64,000 nt of DNA, taken from assembly GCA_022496805.1 (NCBI GenBank), contig CM040085.1, forward strand, positions 22,039,811 through 22,103,810, written 5' to 3'. Under the pieces are notes generated by a model. It was not told where the DNA came from. It did not search any database and saw nothing but the letters and a program-made list of their open reading frames with translations. The position numbers were made by a program, and so were the translations under genes. Below are positions 48,672 to 60,926 of this stretch, one piece after another; the first letter of the stretch is position 1, and each line of letters begins with the position of its first letter. This DNA is from Pohlia nutans (taxonomy: Eukaryota > Streptophyta > Bryopsida > Bryales > Mniaceae).

Positions 48672-51600
48672 CTACAGTCGTGTTCGCACTACTGAAGAAG
48701 CAAAAGCTTGAAGCTTTGTGTAATTAGTCGGACGTACATGAGGGAAGAGGTTTAGAAGATAATTAGACATAAAGTCATGTCGTGTCAAGATTCCAATTAT
48801 GGGTTGTCCCTGCAATAAAATAAAATAAAATAAAACGTTAAAAATCTCAAACAAAGCGCTGATAGGAACAATTCAAGAATATTGGAATCACGAATATAAG
48901 TGGCAGACGTATATTCACCAGAAAACATAAACAAACCTGATTAGATTTCAAGGTACCGTAACGTATTCCTACGACGCAAAGACTTACACTCAAACCACTT
49001 TATTATGACTCTCACAATGACATTGCCCATAGCACAGTTGTCACACATTCAAACTATGTCATAGTGAGAAGGTTGGTGGCAAGATTAAAGAGGTTTAAGT
49101 GCACTTGAGGAGAATGGCAAAAGCTGACTCCTCTGGGAAGTATACTACATGAACAACGGGTCAAGGTGATGCGTAAGTTACCTCAGAGGTCCTTGGAACG
49201 ACACAAAGATGGCGAAGACCAAGCTGTCGAAACAATGTATAAGCCTTTGCAAGTGACATGGTCTCAACCACTGTGTACGGCGAAGTGTTGGAGACCTCGT
49301 GTATATCCAGGAACATTTCCAGTTCCGCAGCGGTCAATTCAATATCTTCGATGATCAGTCCCTTGCCTGAGCCGGGTTTGGCAAATTCGGCAGAAGAAAC
49401 AATATTGCTTTGTTCCTGTGAGTGTGCACCCCTCATTTCTAAGAATTGCTTCTTCTTCAGCAAGACGAGCAGGTGTGACCTCAGTACAAGGCCCAAAAGC
49501 ACTGGTTTTCCACTACATTCAATATCATCATCCACAACAGGAAAAGCGTGATGATTTGTGTCCCTCAAAACCTCCACAATTGTACCCACGCGTTCAACTT
49601 TGGAAAACCAAATCAACGGTCGGGTGATTGCATCACGGGCAGTAAGATGGCTCATGAACCGCGGAGGATGAGCTTCAAGAAAAGGAATTCCCTTAATATG
49701 TACATGCAGCGAGTACAGGCCATCATTGAAACAGTCTCCTACAGTCTTGGAAATCAGCAATACAAGCATGATGAGAGGGAGCAACAGTAGATTATTTGTG
49801 AGCTCCAACAAGATGATGCAAAGCGAAACAGTCATCCGCATGGAGCCCCCAAGAAACGAGGCTGCTCCCAGAATGGCATACACTCCCTCATCGATGCCCC
49901 CATTCTGATAGAACGACCCCATGACCATGCCCACGATCCTGCCATATGTAGCGCCACAGAGGATAGCCGGGACAAAGAGACCGGAAGGCACTGCAATACC
50001 ATAAGTGAGCAGCGCTAGTGAGTAAGCAGATCCCAGATAGAGGAAAAGAGAGCTGAACTGAAACTCCCCGTTCGTGCCCTTGCTAAACAAATTTCTGACA
50101 GTGTCCTCGTTTGTGTTGAAGAAAAGGCCTGCCAAATCGTTGTAACTTCCAGCCGGGCAGTGGAAATTTTTGAAGTTGCCAGCACGCCCGTACGTAGGGC
50201 ACGTTTTTTCTCCAGGTATGGACACATGATCTGGGCACGGTCGACACGTGGCGAGCCATGGGAGTCCAAAACTGCATATTGAGGTAATGAGAGCAACGAT
50301 GACAGCCTGAGCTATTTTGTAAAATTTTCCCTTGCTGCAAAACCAGAACCCCTCATCAGATTTGCATTTGATACCACATGAAATGTGGAGCACCAAAATT
50401 TACATAAAACTGTCAGGGAGAAATATAGATTCATGGCCTCAAGTTCATTCACAATTGTTTGCTGCAAGATTGAATAATTCTCTTACCTCTTCAGCCAGCA
50501 GCTAGTCCACACAATAATCTTCGCATTAATTTGGTTGAACAGGCTGCCAAGCACACCCCCTAGCACTCCCAAAACGACCACTGGAACAAGTTCATTCAGC
50601 CCGTAGTCTCCTTGCACACCGCCTATGTCGAAAATGATCAATCCACCTTCACCAGCCAGCCCACAGTGGCCCTGTTTGCACCAAGAAATTCCAGTGCGTA
50701 GAACCACAGCAACCACAGCCGTGGTGAAGAATGCCCTCCATAAAAGAGGACCTCGCCACCTGAAAATGTCCACGAACAAATTTATCAACTACAAATGGAA
50801 AAAAAAAAAAAAAAAAAAAAAAGATGGTGTCAGAGACGAAAATCGCACCAAGAGCCTAGATATTTGGAAAATCTCGTACTGCAAGTACACTCTATTCTAA
50901 GACAAGAATAAGAGTTCAAATTAATGAAGAAAGTAGGAAGGTGCGTAGTACAAAATACCATGAGGTGACTTCCTCCAATGCAAATAGAACACCTCCTACC
51001 GGTGCACGAAAGGCCGCCGCAACTCCAGCAGCAGCTCCACAAGTCACGAGATCTCGCCGATCTCGATCATTCTTAAGGTATCGCAACCATTTGCATGTCA
51101 AACCATATTTTACAGACCCTCCCTGGCCGAGTATTGAAGCAATGCAGGAGCCTACATGCACAAGTGGGCCTTCCTTTCCCACAATTAAACCACCAGCCAC
51201 AGAGCCTATGCTCCCAAGTATCTGCATTCACACCAAGCGAAGCATGAGTTGCTACCATCGCATAGCGTGGGTCTTTTCATATGGTCTTCACATCACAAAC
51301 AAGACTAGGAATTCAATAAAAAAATCCCTTGTAATTTAACCCCTAATGGACCAAGAAGCCCAAATTGGGCATCATTTTTTAGCAGTTTTAAGTAGGTCCT
51401 ATATAGAGTTTCTTTCGTTCAAATTTATTTGTGTTTTTTATCAACACATGCAATGTTCTTCACTGATTCCAATGATTTAAATTTGGTCCATCTGAATTAT
51501 ATTTTCCATAATATGACTGATTGAATTTGTCATTTTCAAACCATGAAGTCTTGGATCTTCAAGGGTTCAGACACTGCCTCGCCCTCTCTTGCTCTATCAT

Positions 51601-53221
51601 TTCCTCTGCAAGGTAAAAAGGAAAAATAGAAAACGGACAGAGCGGACAACCAACTTCTATGCCCGAGATTAAGAAATCAGACGCTTACCTTAACAAAGAG
51701 CGTTTTGATAGAAAATATGTTTGGAGTGTCAATGCCGTTGAGGTAAGCCTTCACTTCAGGAATGCCTGACCCTGCTGCTGAAGGGCCTACATACACACAA
51801 AGCAAAGCGGCAACCATAACCAAGATCACGTTGAAACCGGCATATACCACGAAAGCCGTAACAAAGCTGCCACACAAATAGCTCAGATCAGTCAGTACCT
51901 TCCAAAACCAATTATCATGCTCTGCCATATCGAAATTTCGCTTGACAGGACTACTTAGGAAAATTAAATCACTAATGTACTAACACTAATAGAAGGCCGA
52001 GACCAAAAGGAAAATCTCCTCTCAATAACATGATCAGTAACGATCATTTCTTTAATTCTATTCAAGGGTGTGACCTGTACAGGAAAAAAGCAATGACAAA
52101 TTCCCTGTCCAGGAAAGTTTTGAAGATAACGTCCGGAAACTCAAATCAACGTCCCGACGTGGCAAGATACATTGCAAGAAAACATCAGACACACCGACTA
52201 CCCTAGAGATGCATAGGAATGAGGAGAAATCAAATCCTCACCTATTTGACTCCATGAATTTCACCGTAAAAAGGAATTTCAGTCCCGCAATATTCTCCAC
52301 AGCAATGTTGATTCCCAAGGCAGCTAATGCAGTCAGAATGCCAACAAGAAAGACGAATCCCCATTTCACTGCGACGTATTGCAGAATCTCGCTTTTCGCC
52401 CTGGTACGCCAATCTTGTCTGAAAAGCTCGTTTTCAACAAGTCTGCAGAAAGATCGGTCAGTAAAGTCAGATCGCAATTTTCTTATAAATTTCTTCGGAC
52501 TCAACGGAGTAGATTGGATTCTTTCCTATACCTTCTCTATTAAACAAACTGCTTCAAACCTCTTCCGAACTCCAAATCTCGGCTGGATCCACGAAAATTT
52601 CCAAAAAGATACTGCGAACACAAATGCTCTACAACTTCTAAAAAGCAAACTATCCACGATCACTACAACACCGAGAATCCTATAAATTAGAACAATCTGT
52701 TAAACCTTAGTATCCAACTAAATACTACGGAGTACAATACAAAAAACAGAAACGGCAACGAATGCTCTACAACTTCTAAAATGCAAATTATCCACGATTG
52801 CTACGACACCGAGAATCCTATAAATTAGAACTATCTTTTGAACCTCAGGATCCAACTAAATACTACGGAGTACAATACAAAAAAACAGAAACGGCAACGA
52901 ATGCTCTACAACTTCTAAAATGCAAACTATCCACGATTGCTACGACACCGAGAATCCTACAAATTAGAACAATCTTTTGAACCTCCGAATCCAACTAAAA
53001 ATTCAAAAACAAAAACAAAAAACAAAAAGGACTCCATCGCTCCCTTACTCGAAATCAAGACTTTCAATCGGCGCCACTTTGGTGCCGATCATAGCCTTCT
53101 GCGTGGCATTCGCGGCGTTTCCGTTCCCGTTCCCGTTGGCGAAATCTTTTTCCTTCTCCAGCAGCGGCTCGTACAAATCAAGCTGCGGAGGCGGCTCGCG
53201 GCCATCCTGGCTTCCTCCCAT
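48672..53221 (-). CDS. CLC-family chloride/proton exchanger, plant vacuolar type, 7 exons, 792 aa
   Basis: Exons in transcript order: 53049-53221, 52242-52442, 51689-51866, 50959-51221, 50487-50759, 49182-50334, 48672-48809. GT-AG borders and one 792-residue frame, the usual length of plant CLC-a to CLC-c proteins. Selectivity filter GSGIPE has Ser158. Flowering-plant CLC-a carries Pro there for nitrate; Ser favours chloride. Gating glutamate Glu201 lies in GKEGPLVH and proton glutamate Glu268 in LFALEEVTSWW; both mark 2Cl-/H+ exchange rather than a channel. GIAVPSGLFVPAIL follows in the second half. The C-terminal 190 residues form the paired CBS region (HAFPVVDD, LRHLCVVPR, GILTRHDF). Likely in the vacuolar membrane, loading anions driven by the proton gradient. 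The ATG at 53221 begins MGGSQDG. Intron 1 holds a tandem array and intron 3 a TTAA element. Confidence 0.93.
50799..50822. repeat. Poly-A tract in a CLC intron
   Basis: 24 consecutive A on the + strand (T on the transcribed strand) about 40 bases upstream of the exon 5 acceptor. It could act as part of the polypyrimidine tract. Confidence 0.9.
51336..51569. mobile_element. TTAA element (234 bp) in CLC intron 3
   Basis: Left TTAACCCCTAATGGACCAAG with the palindrome GCCCAA-A-TTGGGC at 51358-51370. Right CTTCAAGGGTTCA is decayed. Same family as 17243-17435 in the ABCF5 intron. Confidence 0.7.
52623..53000. repeat. 138-bp tandem array in CLC intron 1
   Basis: About 2.7 copies start at 52623, 52761 and 52900 with AATGCTCTACAACTTCTAAA. 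Each full unit ends CAGAAACGGCAACG and holds the palindrome TACTACGGAGTA. Copies differ at only a few positions, so the expansion is recent. Confidence 0.9.
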
Positions 53222-53891
53222 GGCTATTACAAAACTTGCATCGATCCGCAACGCCGCTCGTTCTTCATCACACCAACACACAACAAAACGCAAACCGCAA
53301 TCAACTCCAGATCACCGCTCTCTGAAAGAATTCCAAATACACATGTTGAGGAGCAGGAACGAAAGAATAATAAAAAAAGAAGAGAAAAACCTCTGCAACA
53401 CTTAACGCCGTAACTCACTGTTCCTCTCTCCAGTGCTTGCTGACCCACTAATTCAGCATTGAATCTAGCTTGCTAATTATTCCACCTTAATGAAAATTGG
53501 TGCTCTCTTCAGTCTTCACTGCAGAGTTCCAGTGATCAGGTTCACCAAAAGCCATCACACCATCTGTTCTCGCCCTAAAATAGGATATTTACCACGAGTC
53601 CAAAATAAAGCCTTCCCTCTCTTTTCCATTTTCCTACGAGAGAGACGCGCAGCGACGACGGCGCCACACATAGCGGACTTTTTTCCTTTCACTGATAATG
53701 GACTTCTGGAACCATCTCGTCCTTCCGATCGTGTTCCACCCTGGCCGTCGGATTCAAGTGGTACTCGGGCAGCGATAAACATGGGCAGTAGGAGCCTAAC
53801 GTACTGTGCTGCCCTGGCTGGACCAGCGGGCAGGCTCCGAAGCTTTCAGCCCACAAATGAACCACTTTATGACAGTCTTGTACCGGTTTCT
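53222..53891 (-). promoter_or_regulatory. Presumed 5' leader and promoter of the CLC gene
   Basis: Sequence upstream of the CLC start, richer in G+C than the DNA beyond 53900. Frames are open by chance on both strands. No specific site identified. Confidence 0.35.
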
Positions 53892-54038
53892 AGAAAACTA
53901 CCCCTGTCGTTATAAAGATACCTTTTTTGCACACAAAGATACCAATTTTTTTATCTCCCTTTGTACAATTAGTTTATTTTAAGTAGTAACTTAATTGGAT
54001 TACCACTATAGATAGATGTAGAAGATATCTTTGTGTAG
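53892..54038 (+). repeat. Dispersed repeat R2, copy 1
   Basis: AGAAAACTACCCCTGTCG through GATGTAGAAGATATCTTTGT recurs at 54579-54709 and, more diverged, at 56936-57064. Non-coding. Confidence 0.65.
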
Positions 54039-54256
54039 TAGAAGATAAATTAAGAGCCAATCAAGGAGTTTTGCATCATTTTTTGTCTTTTTTGATGTCT
54101 TTTGCTTTGAATCCTTTGTTGTCAACTTCTACAATTATTTTTTGTCTCCTTTTAATTTTAAACTTCCACATTTATTTTTAATAAAATAACTATGTTAGAT
54201 AAGAAGTTGTTAGGTGAATAGAAATTAAGCCCCACTTTATGACATTTGTGGACTTA

Positions 54257-54559
54257 GAGCATCCCCACTCCTACACGCTAGAGATGACTCGCTCAAATTA
54301 TTCATTTACATTTGAAGAGCCCTTGCACCTACACTCCCCCACCCTTGGAGGCCCCTCACACATCAAAAGTGCACATTAAATAGTCAATGGACCAATCACA
54401 AGTAGAATGTGAGGATGTAGTCAACTAAATAGTGATTTGAAGGGCCGTTTCTTAACACGCTAGGATCCAGAGTCAAGAGGCATTTTGGAAGGGCCCTTCG
54501 GACTTTTCATCTAATTCTGGAGTGCGAGGGACTCTGGGAGGGTTGCGGTGAAGCTGCTC
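54257..54559. mobile_element. Harbinger-like MITE, 303 bp, inverted twin of 40472
   Basis: GAGCATCCCCACTCC to GTGAAGCTGCTC with TTA on both sides. It is the reverse complement of 40472-40774 with about six differences. It inserted beside the second R2 copy. Confidence 0.87.
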
Positions 54560-54578
54560 TTACAACTGTTTGTTCTTT

Positions 54579-54709
54579 AGAAAACTACCCATGTCGCTAC
54601 AAAAATACCTTTTTGCACACATAGATGCCGATTTTTTATCTCACCTTGTATAATTTTATCTCGAGTAGTAATTAGATTAAAGATAGATGTAGAAGAGATC
54701 TTTGTGTAG
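54579..54709 (+). repeat. Dispersed repeat R2, copy 2
   Basis: AGAAAACTACCCATGTCG through GAAGAGATCTTTGTGTAGG. Both R2 copies are followed by a shared AATCTTTT(A/G)TTG and ACTTCCACATTTATTTTTAA. Confidence 0.65.
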
Positions 54710-55216
54710 GAAATAAACTAGAAGAGAATCATTTTGCATCACTTCTTTTGTCTGTCTTTGAATCTTTTATTGTTTACTTCTTTTACTATTTTTTATCTCT
54801 TGTATCTCTAAACTTCCACATTTATTTTTAATAAAGGAAGCCTATTAAATAAGAAGTTGTTAGGTATATTATGTAGGCTTTGGAAGAATGGTTTTCACAC
54901 TAAAGCAAGAATATCATGTTAGGGTTTATTATTGGCCTCATCAAAAACGCTCAAAATTAGAACATCATGTTCAAAAGGCTCATACTAGGGCTTGATCAAA
55001 ACTTCTTTTCATCATAAGTGGCACAAACTAGCACCTTTTAATGCATTTATAGAGTCTTTGTGGCTAAAGATGCTCTTAACGTGGAGAGCAATTGATTCCT
55101 TTGTGTGGATTTTTAATTTTAATTTTTTCCTTTTTTTCCTTATTGTTTTTTCCTTTTCTATTTTTGTGTCGCATAAAAAATAGGTAAATTAGTTTATGCA
55201 TGAATATTAAGCGGCC
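54710..55216. other. Intergenic, tail of R2 and unrecognised DNA
   Basis: The first 120 bp continue the R2 similarity. The rest is AT-rich without gene or element. Confidence 0.35.
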
Positions 55217-55434
55217 GGTAAAAAAAATTGATGAATTTTCACTAGAATCTTACTTTATTTTGGGAATGGATAATTTCACACTAGAAAAAATGGAAAAAAA
55301 GTGGATGAAATGGCCAATCTTCTCAAAAAATACTAAAATTGTCACATTTTGGATGAAATGGCCAATTTTATGGATGAACATATATTTGGATAATTCTATC
55401 TATTTTTTCCTTATTTGGCTACATTCCACGATGC
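55217..55434 (-). repeat. Dispersed repeat R1, copy 3, inverted
   Basis: Reverse complement of the R1 copies: ends GGCTACATTCCACGATGC and contains CACTAGAAAAAATGG. An internal duplication of GGATGAAATGGCCAAT occurs in this copy. Confidence 0.6.
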
Positions 55435-56373
55435 GTACTGCTCTACCAATGGAAAGTAAATAAACGAGAGAAAAGAGTAATTTTGGCCCCAAGGACTACC
55501 GCAAATGAAGAATATGTTGGAAAAGTGCCACCAACTAGGGCACCACAACCCCCGACTCTAAGGGCCTCCTTCCATGCTTGGGTCAGTCCGGCAGTAAACA
55601 TTAACTTCACCATTACCGAAATCTGCAAAGCACTTCCATGTGCACCGGTAGAGAGGGCCCCCACCAATCTGTACACTCAAATATATCTGCCATGCACCTA
55701 AACTTAGACGCAACAAAGAAAAGAGCCAATGAAAAGTGCCACCAATGAGCAGTGGAACTCAATGTCCTGTTTCTCCGCTCACCCTCTTCCGGTGAAGTTT
55801 GGGACCTCAATCCTTGTCGTTTTCCTGATTCCACCAAAACCGATTATACATGGAAGCTCGCCCTAACCACCCCCCCCCCCCCCCCCCCACCTTAAAAAAA
55901 ATCCCCTTTTCCAAAGGTTTAAAATTTTCAAGAGGACCCGAGAACTATTTTGAGGTCCCAAATTCGCAATAAAAATTTGCCAAAAAAGTCCCTAGGATGT
56001 CCAAAATGGAAATTTCATAAAATGGGACCCATGGGTGAATAGTGCTTGCATTTATATCAAGTGGGAGATTTGGAGTCCGGGCACCAGGACCAAGTTCGCA
56101 CGTGCTACCCTTAATGCCCCTTTTGCAAGGTAAACGAATAAATAAAATTGGGTGAGCGGGGATGAGGGCTGGTAGAATCTTCCAATTTCAGATATGCTTT
56201 CCTTGCACACAACCCTGAAATTTGGATTGGAGCTTTGCATGTTTAGCTTTATGGGACATGATGATAAAGATTAGCTCAAAGCCAATCTGGACACGTGGAG
56301 TATTTCCTGGTACCTTCGTAATTTGAATGAGAAAAAGAACTTCAACTTTATGAGGACTCTTCTAGGGTCATCG
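55435..56373. other. Intergenic with a poly-C tract
   Basis: About 19 consecutive C at 55870-55888. No gene is supported. CACCAACTAGGGCACC and related phrases look like coding-like GC content but carry no domain. Confidence 0.4.
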
Positions 56374-56922
56374 TTAACCCTTAAGCGTCCACACTACAAT
56401 TACTCGGGGAAACCTCATTAATTTCTCACATTTAAAATATTTTGTATTTTTCTGGTATTTTTCTCATATAATTTATTTTTAAACCAATTTATCCTGATTT
56501 TTTCATAATTATGTAAATAAAATTGAATTTTATGAGATTTTTCAAAGATTTTATTTTTTTTGTAAAAATCATAGTAATTACAAAATTGTTTCAAATAGTA
56601 TGAATTTTTAGGGAAAATGTAAACAATAGTGATGAACATCATAGTGTAGGTGGCATGTTTCTTGAGCTTACATAAAAAGACATTTGATAGGAAAACTTTT
56701 TTTGCAGTGTATATTGGAATTTTAGGGTTTTAAGTTTTAAAGTGCTATAAAAAAAACGTAATTTTATCAATTTTGAAGAATGGTGAATTGTACTATAAAG
56801 TAGAAGATAGCCCCTACACTTTCTTAGTTGGGACCATTTTCATTTGAAATTAGGAACTAGGTGACAATCAACGTTTGATTGATAAACGATCGAACATGGC
56901 TTCACATGGCTCCTTGGGTTAA
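56374..56922. mobile_element. Possible decayed TTAA element
   Basis: TTAACCCTTAAGCGTCC at 56374 has the right form. TCCTTGGGTTAA ending at 56922 could be the far end, but they match for only a few bases. Uncertain pairing. Confidence 0.35.
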
Positions 56923-56935
56923 CTTACAACTATTT

Positions 56936-57064
56936 ATTCTTTTAAAAAATTACACGTGTTGTCACAAAAATATTAATTTGATGCCAAATTTTTATCTCAC
57001 CTTGTACAAATTTATTTCAAGTGGTAATTGTACTAAAGAGAAATGTGGGAGAAATCATTGTGTT
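56936..57064 (+). repeat. Dispersed repeat R2, copy 3, diverged
   Basis: TTCTTTTAAAAAATTACACG through GGGAGAAATCATTGTG follows the R2 order (CTCACCTTGTA, AAGTGGTAATT). The TTAA element at 57065 follows directly. Confidence 0.5.
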
Positions 57065-57615
57065 TTAACCCCTAAATGACCGATCGACCATTTTTTGATC
57101 GCAGCCCAAACAACAGTGATTGCCCATGGGCAGAAAATGACATTTTTCAAGTTTTGATTTTTTGTTTCAATTGGGGATCGAGATCATATTCTAGTGCTTT
57201 TTGATACATTTCATTTGCAACATTGAGGTTCACTAAAGAATTTTTCAAAGACAAAGACCTCAATATTGTCCTAGTGTTATAAAACTTACTATTTCGGGAA
57301 ACTAATGATGTTCACTCATTTGAAATTTTTGCCTTTTAAATTTTAGAATAGAATGTCTAGTTTTAACCAATCATACCAAATTTCAAATTTTAAAAATAAA
57401 ATTTGTAATTTTGGTGAATTTTAAATGGTAAATGCTCTTAAACTCATTAAATGAGTATCTAAAACTATTTTTGGAAATTTGACCGTACAGATAATTACTG
57501 CTAAACATCATGCTTCTCATTTTCTCTTTTGTACCAAATTTCATCAAAGTTGCAAAAGTAACATTTTATAACACATCTAGGTTTTGCCCTTACCCCTATG
57601 TCATTTAGGGGTTAA
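57065..57615. mobile_element. TTAA element, family 4, copy b
   Basis: Left TTAACCCCTAAATGACC, right GTCATTTAGGGGTTAA, 551 bp, intact TTAA on both sides. A CGATC...GATCG pair sits inside the left end. Confidence 0.85.
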
Positions 57616-57939
57616 AAATGAAGAAAAATCAATAGAAAAATGGAAAAAAGAACAATGAAAAAATGGGAAAATTATAAAAACGAAAAACTAGATAAGTAGA
57701 ATAATTCCAAAAAAATTGAAAAAGAATTGAATTATCAAAATTGGTCATAAATTTCTAAAATTAATCTCCAAAGCGTAATTTTACCAATGAAAGTGTTGAT
57801 ACTAACTTACTCTAGTCTACAACTCCACTTCCAGGTCAAGATTTTATGATTTGTTCACAAAGCAAAAGGTTTTAGAAATCAACAGTGCAATGGTTGGATA
57901 ATTATCAATTGTCAATATTCAAGTTTGGCTTCAAACAAA

Positions 57940-58300
57940 GGGCCGCTTTACACTAGGAGTCGGGCCCATGTTGATGTATAAAAGGGCTTAAATCTTCGTT
58001 TCTCATTGGTTGAAAGCCTAAAATTGGGCCCAACCCCTTACATTAGGAGTCGAGCCCAATGCAACCAAAACATTTTTTACATTAAAACCGATAAGCTCTT
58101 ACACGTGCCTAACTCAATTCATTGGGTCCACCAAATATGGAATTCCAAACTTTGAACTTGGGCTTGAGTAAAAATTTCATTAAGATCTATACTCTTATTA
58201 TATTGAATGTTGAGGCCGGGCCTAAAGCTAATATAGGCTCATTTTTTTTGTTGCATTGGGCCCAAGAACGATGGGCCCGACTCCGAAGTGAAAAGCGGCC
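57940..58300. mobile_element. Terminal-inverted-repeat element, about 360 bp
   Basis: Left GGGCCGCTTTACACTAGGAG followed by TCGGGCCCA. The right end is its inverse, TGGGCCCGACTCCGAAGTG followed by AAAAGCGGCC; about 29 bp with few mismatches. No clear target duplication, class unknown. Internally AGGAGTCG(A/G)GCCCA occurs once more. Confidence 0.7.
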
Positions 58301-58813
58301 AAAAATATCCTAGGTGTTAACTTGTAGCATCTGATCCATCCAACCATATCTTTCAATTACATAATCTTAGACTATTCAAGAGGAGTGCAAGTTAAAATTC
58401 ATCCTGTTTGACTTGTGTGGCATTGGAATAACTTGTGTTTCTATGGGGTGATATGGCAAGTACATGGCTTTAGAACACTTTTCTTCACTTACTAATTACA
58501 TGACATTGAAACACCTTGAAACACCTTGAGCGTCTTTACTTGAAGCTTAGAAATCCTTGAAAATTAAAACGTCCCAATCAACTGGGTATTACGGTATGAC
58601 TTAGAACATTGAAAATTGAAACATGCCAGTCACATGAAATGGGTACCGTGCACAAGAGTCAGATTTGACAGCCTGATGTTGAAATTCAATTTCCACATCA
58701 GATTTTAAGAGTTTCACGTCACCCTAAACCAATCACAAGATGACATGTGACACTTTTTACAAAAATTCATTAACTCACTTCGAAAGTGATCATGACGCAG
58801 GGTATTACAATAT

Positions 58814-59033
58814 GATGACATGTAGAAAGTAACTCGTGTTTTTAGCAACAATTTGGGATGACATGTAGGAAGCCACTCATGTTGTTTTTAGAAACAATCT
58901 TGGATGACACATAAGAAACCACTCATGTTTTTAGAAATAATCTTAGATGACATATATGAAGCCATTAACTTTTTTAGAAACAATCTTGGATGACATGTAT
59001 GAAGCCACTCATGTTTTTAGAAATAATCATGGA
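58814..59033. repeat. 43-bp minisatellite, five units
   Basis: Units begin GATGACATGTA at 58814, 58857, 58903, 58946 and 58989 and continue AGCCACTCATG, TTTTTAGAAACAATCTTG. One unit is three bases longer. Confidence 0.85.
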
Positions 59034-60926
59034 CTTCGGTTAAGCGCTAGAGGTCTCTTAGAGCATGCCTATGAACATCCATTTTCCACTCACCAACTTT
59101 ATTTTCTGAATGATAAAGTATGTCTTATACTGTGGAGTTTGATATTTGCACACCAAATATTGTCACTATAATGAGGGGTGGTTCCCACATCAAACATTTT
59201 GTCCTATTCTTTAACAAGACCATGCTCCCACTTTATGAAGTTAAAATTAATAAATTTATTCTCCACCATTACGATTGTCCCAAGTAGTGACAAAGTAGTA
59301 TGTAATTGGTTGATGCACTCTATTCCGGGCACGCTTGGTTGTTGTTGCTAGGAAATTTTTCACTTTTCAGACACCATTTTGAATGTGAACTTCGTTCGCA
59401 ATTAGCAACTTTTGGGCATGCGCTTAGATTCCATATGTTTGATCACTATATATTTGCTCATGTAATGTGTGTCATGTAATGAAATATAAGAATGTATTCA
59501 AATACTATGTCTATGCAAGTACAGTGCCTCTAAGAAAACATTGTCGCCTCTCTACTAAACCCATAAATTTTGTACTAAAACAAAACAACATATCTTCATG
59601 ATCATTCAAGATCTCTCAATAGGAATTTTCATTAGTGAAGCTTATTAACTCTAGTTTACAGTCTAAATTTTAAATTTAGAAATTTCTAAATATTGTGCAT
59701 TCTATTGCATTTGCAAGCCTTGTGGTTCAAGATCTATGCACTTTCTATAGCACTTTCACTTGCTATATTTTCTCCAAAAGATAATATTCTAATGATTTTT
59801 TTTTACCATGTGAATTCCTACCATGAATTTTATTTTATTTATTAAAATATAGTATTTATTTATAATTTTTTGAATTTTAAATATGGTTGTTTATGCAAAA
59901 ACAAAGCTCAAAACTCTTCTCAAGTTGTGCCAATTTATGCCTTTTAGATTGGAATCAGTAATCAAGGCAAAGGTTGGACATACGCGTTGGTAGATTGATA
60001 GAATTTGTAGTCAATAGATAATTTCAATGTAAGTGAGAAGCCTTAACAATTAAATAGTTGTAGAATTTTGAATAGTCATATGTAGTAGAAAACACCCTTT
60101 AGTTTACTAGATTTATCTGTAATTCTACAAAAATTAAATTAAAACATTCTTTCCATAAAGATGTTTAATCTTAAGTTATTTATACATGTGTCCAATTGGA
60201 TTTTCAAAATCTATCAATGATGATTTAAAATGATTTTCTAAGATCAAACACCAAGAACTCTTTAAAAGTTCACCAAAAATAAACATTCAATTTTTGGAAT
60301 TAAAAATTTGTTAGATTGATCAAAAGGTTTTCTTCTTGAAGTCTTGATTGAGTATTTTAGAAAAAAAAACACTTTAGTATCACTTTACATGCAATAGTTG
60401 TAGAGCTTTGATTAGTCATATGTAGTAAGCGACAAAAAAATTTCACTAGATTTATATGAAAATGTATAATTTTTTGGAACTTTCTTCTAACTAGAAATAT
60501 GTTCGTTTTTAGATGAGCTATGCACAAATCCAATTAAAGTTTTAAAATCTATCAATGATGACTTTTTTAATGATTTTTAAAGTTTGAACGCTATAAACTC
60601 TTTAAAAAATCACCAAAATTCAACATTCTAATTTTAAAAAGTAAAACTTGGTATGATTGATCAAAATGTTGCTTCCTTGAAGTATTGATTGAGTATATTT
60701 TAAAAAGTCGATTTTGTATCATTGTACATGCAATTTTGTGAGTGGTAGTACAAAGGGGTGACAATCTTTTCTTAGAGGCATGATTGTACAATGCTGGTTT
60801 CCAGAAACCAATGTAGTTAAATACAACAACAACCATGCATGTTTTTACATGGTCATGTCTTGAAGAGATCAAATTATTTTGTTCAAAAGGCTTTTTATAC
60901 TCAAAGCTTGTGAGTCGAGCCATAAC
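59034..60926. other. Gene-free AT-rich intergenic region
   Basis: No gene. An approximate duplication is visible: ATCTATCAATGATGA, TTGATCAAAA, TTGAAGT(C/A)TTGATTGAGTA and TGTAGTA occur near 60070-60380 and again near 60400-60720, offset about 345 bp. Confidence 0.4.

Noticed and set aside
53490..53915. Open frame of 141 codons upstream of the CLC gene
   Set aside because: Composition is that of a GC-richer promoter and leader; no recognisable motif, and the opposite strand is open as well.
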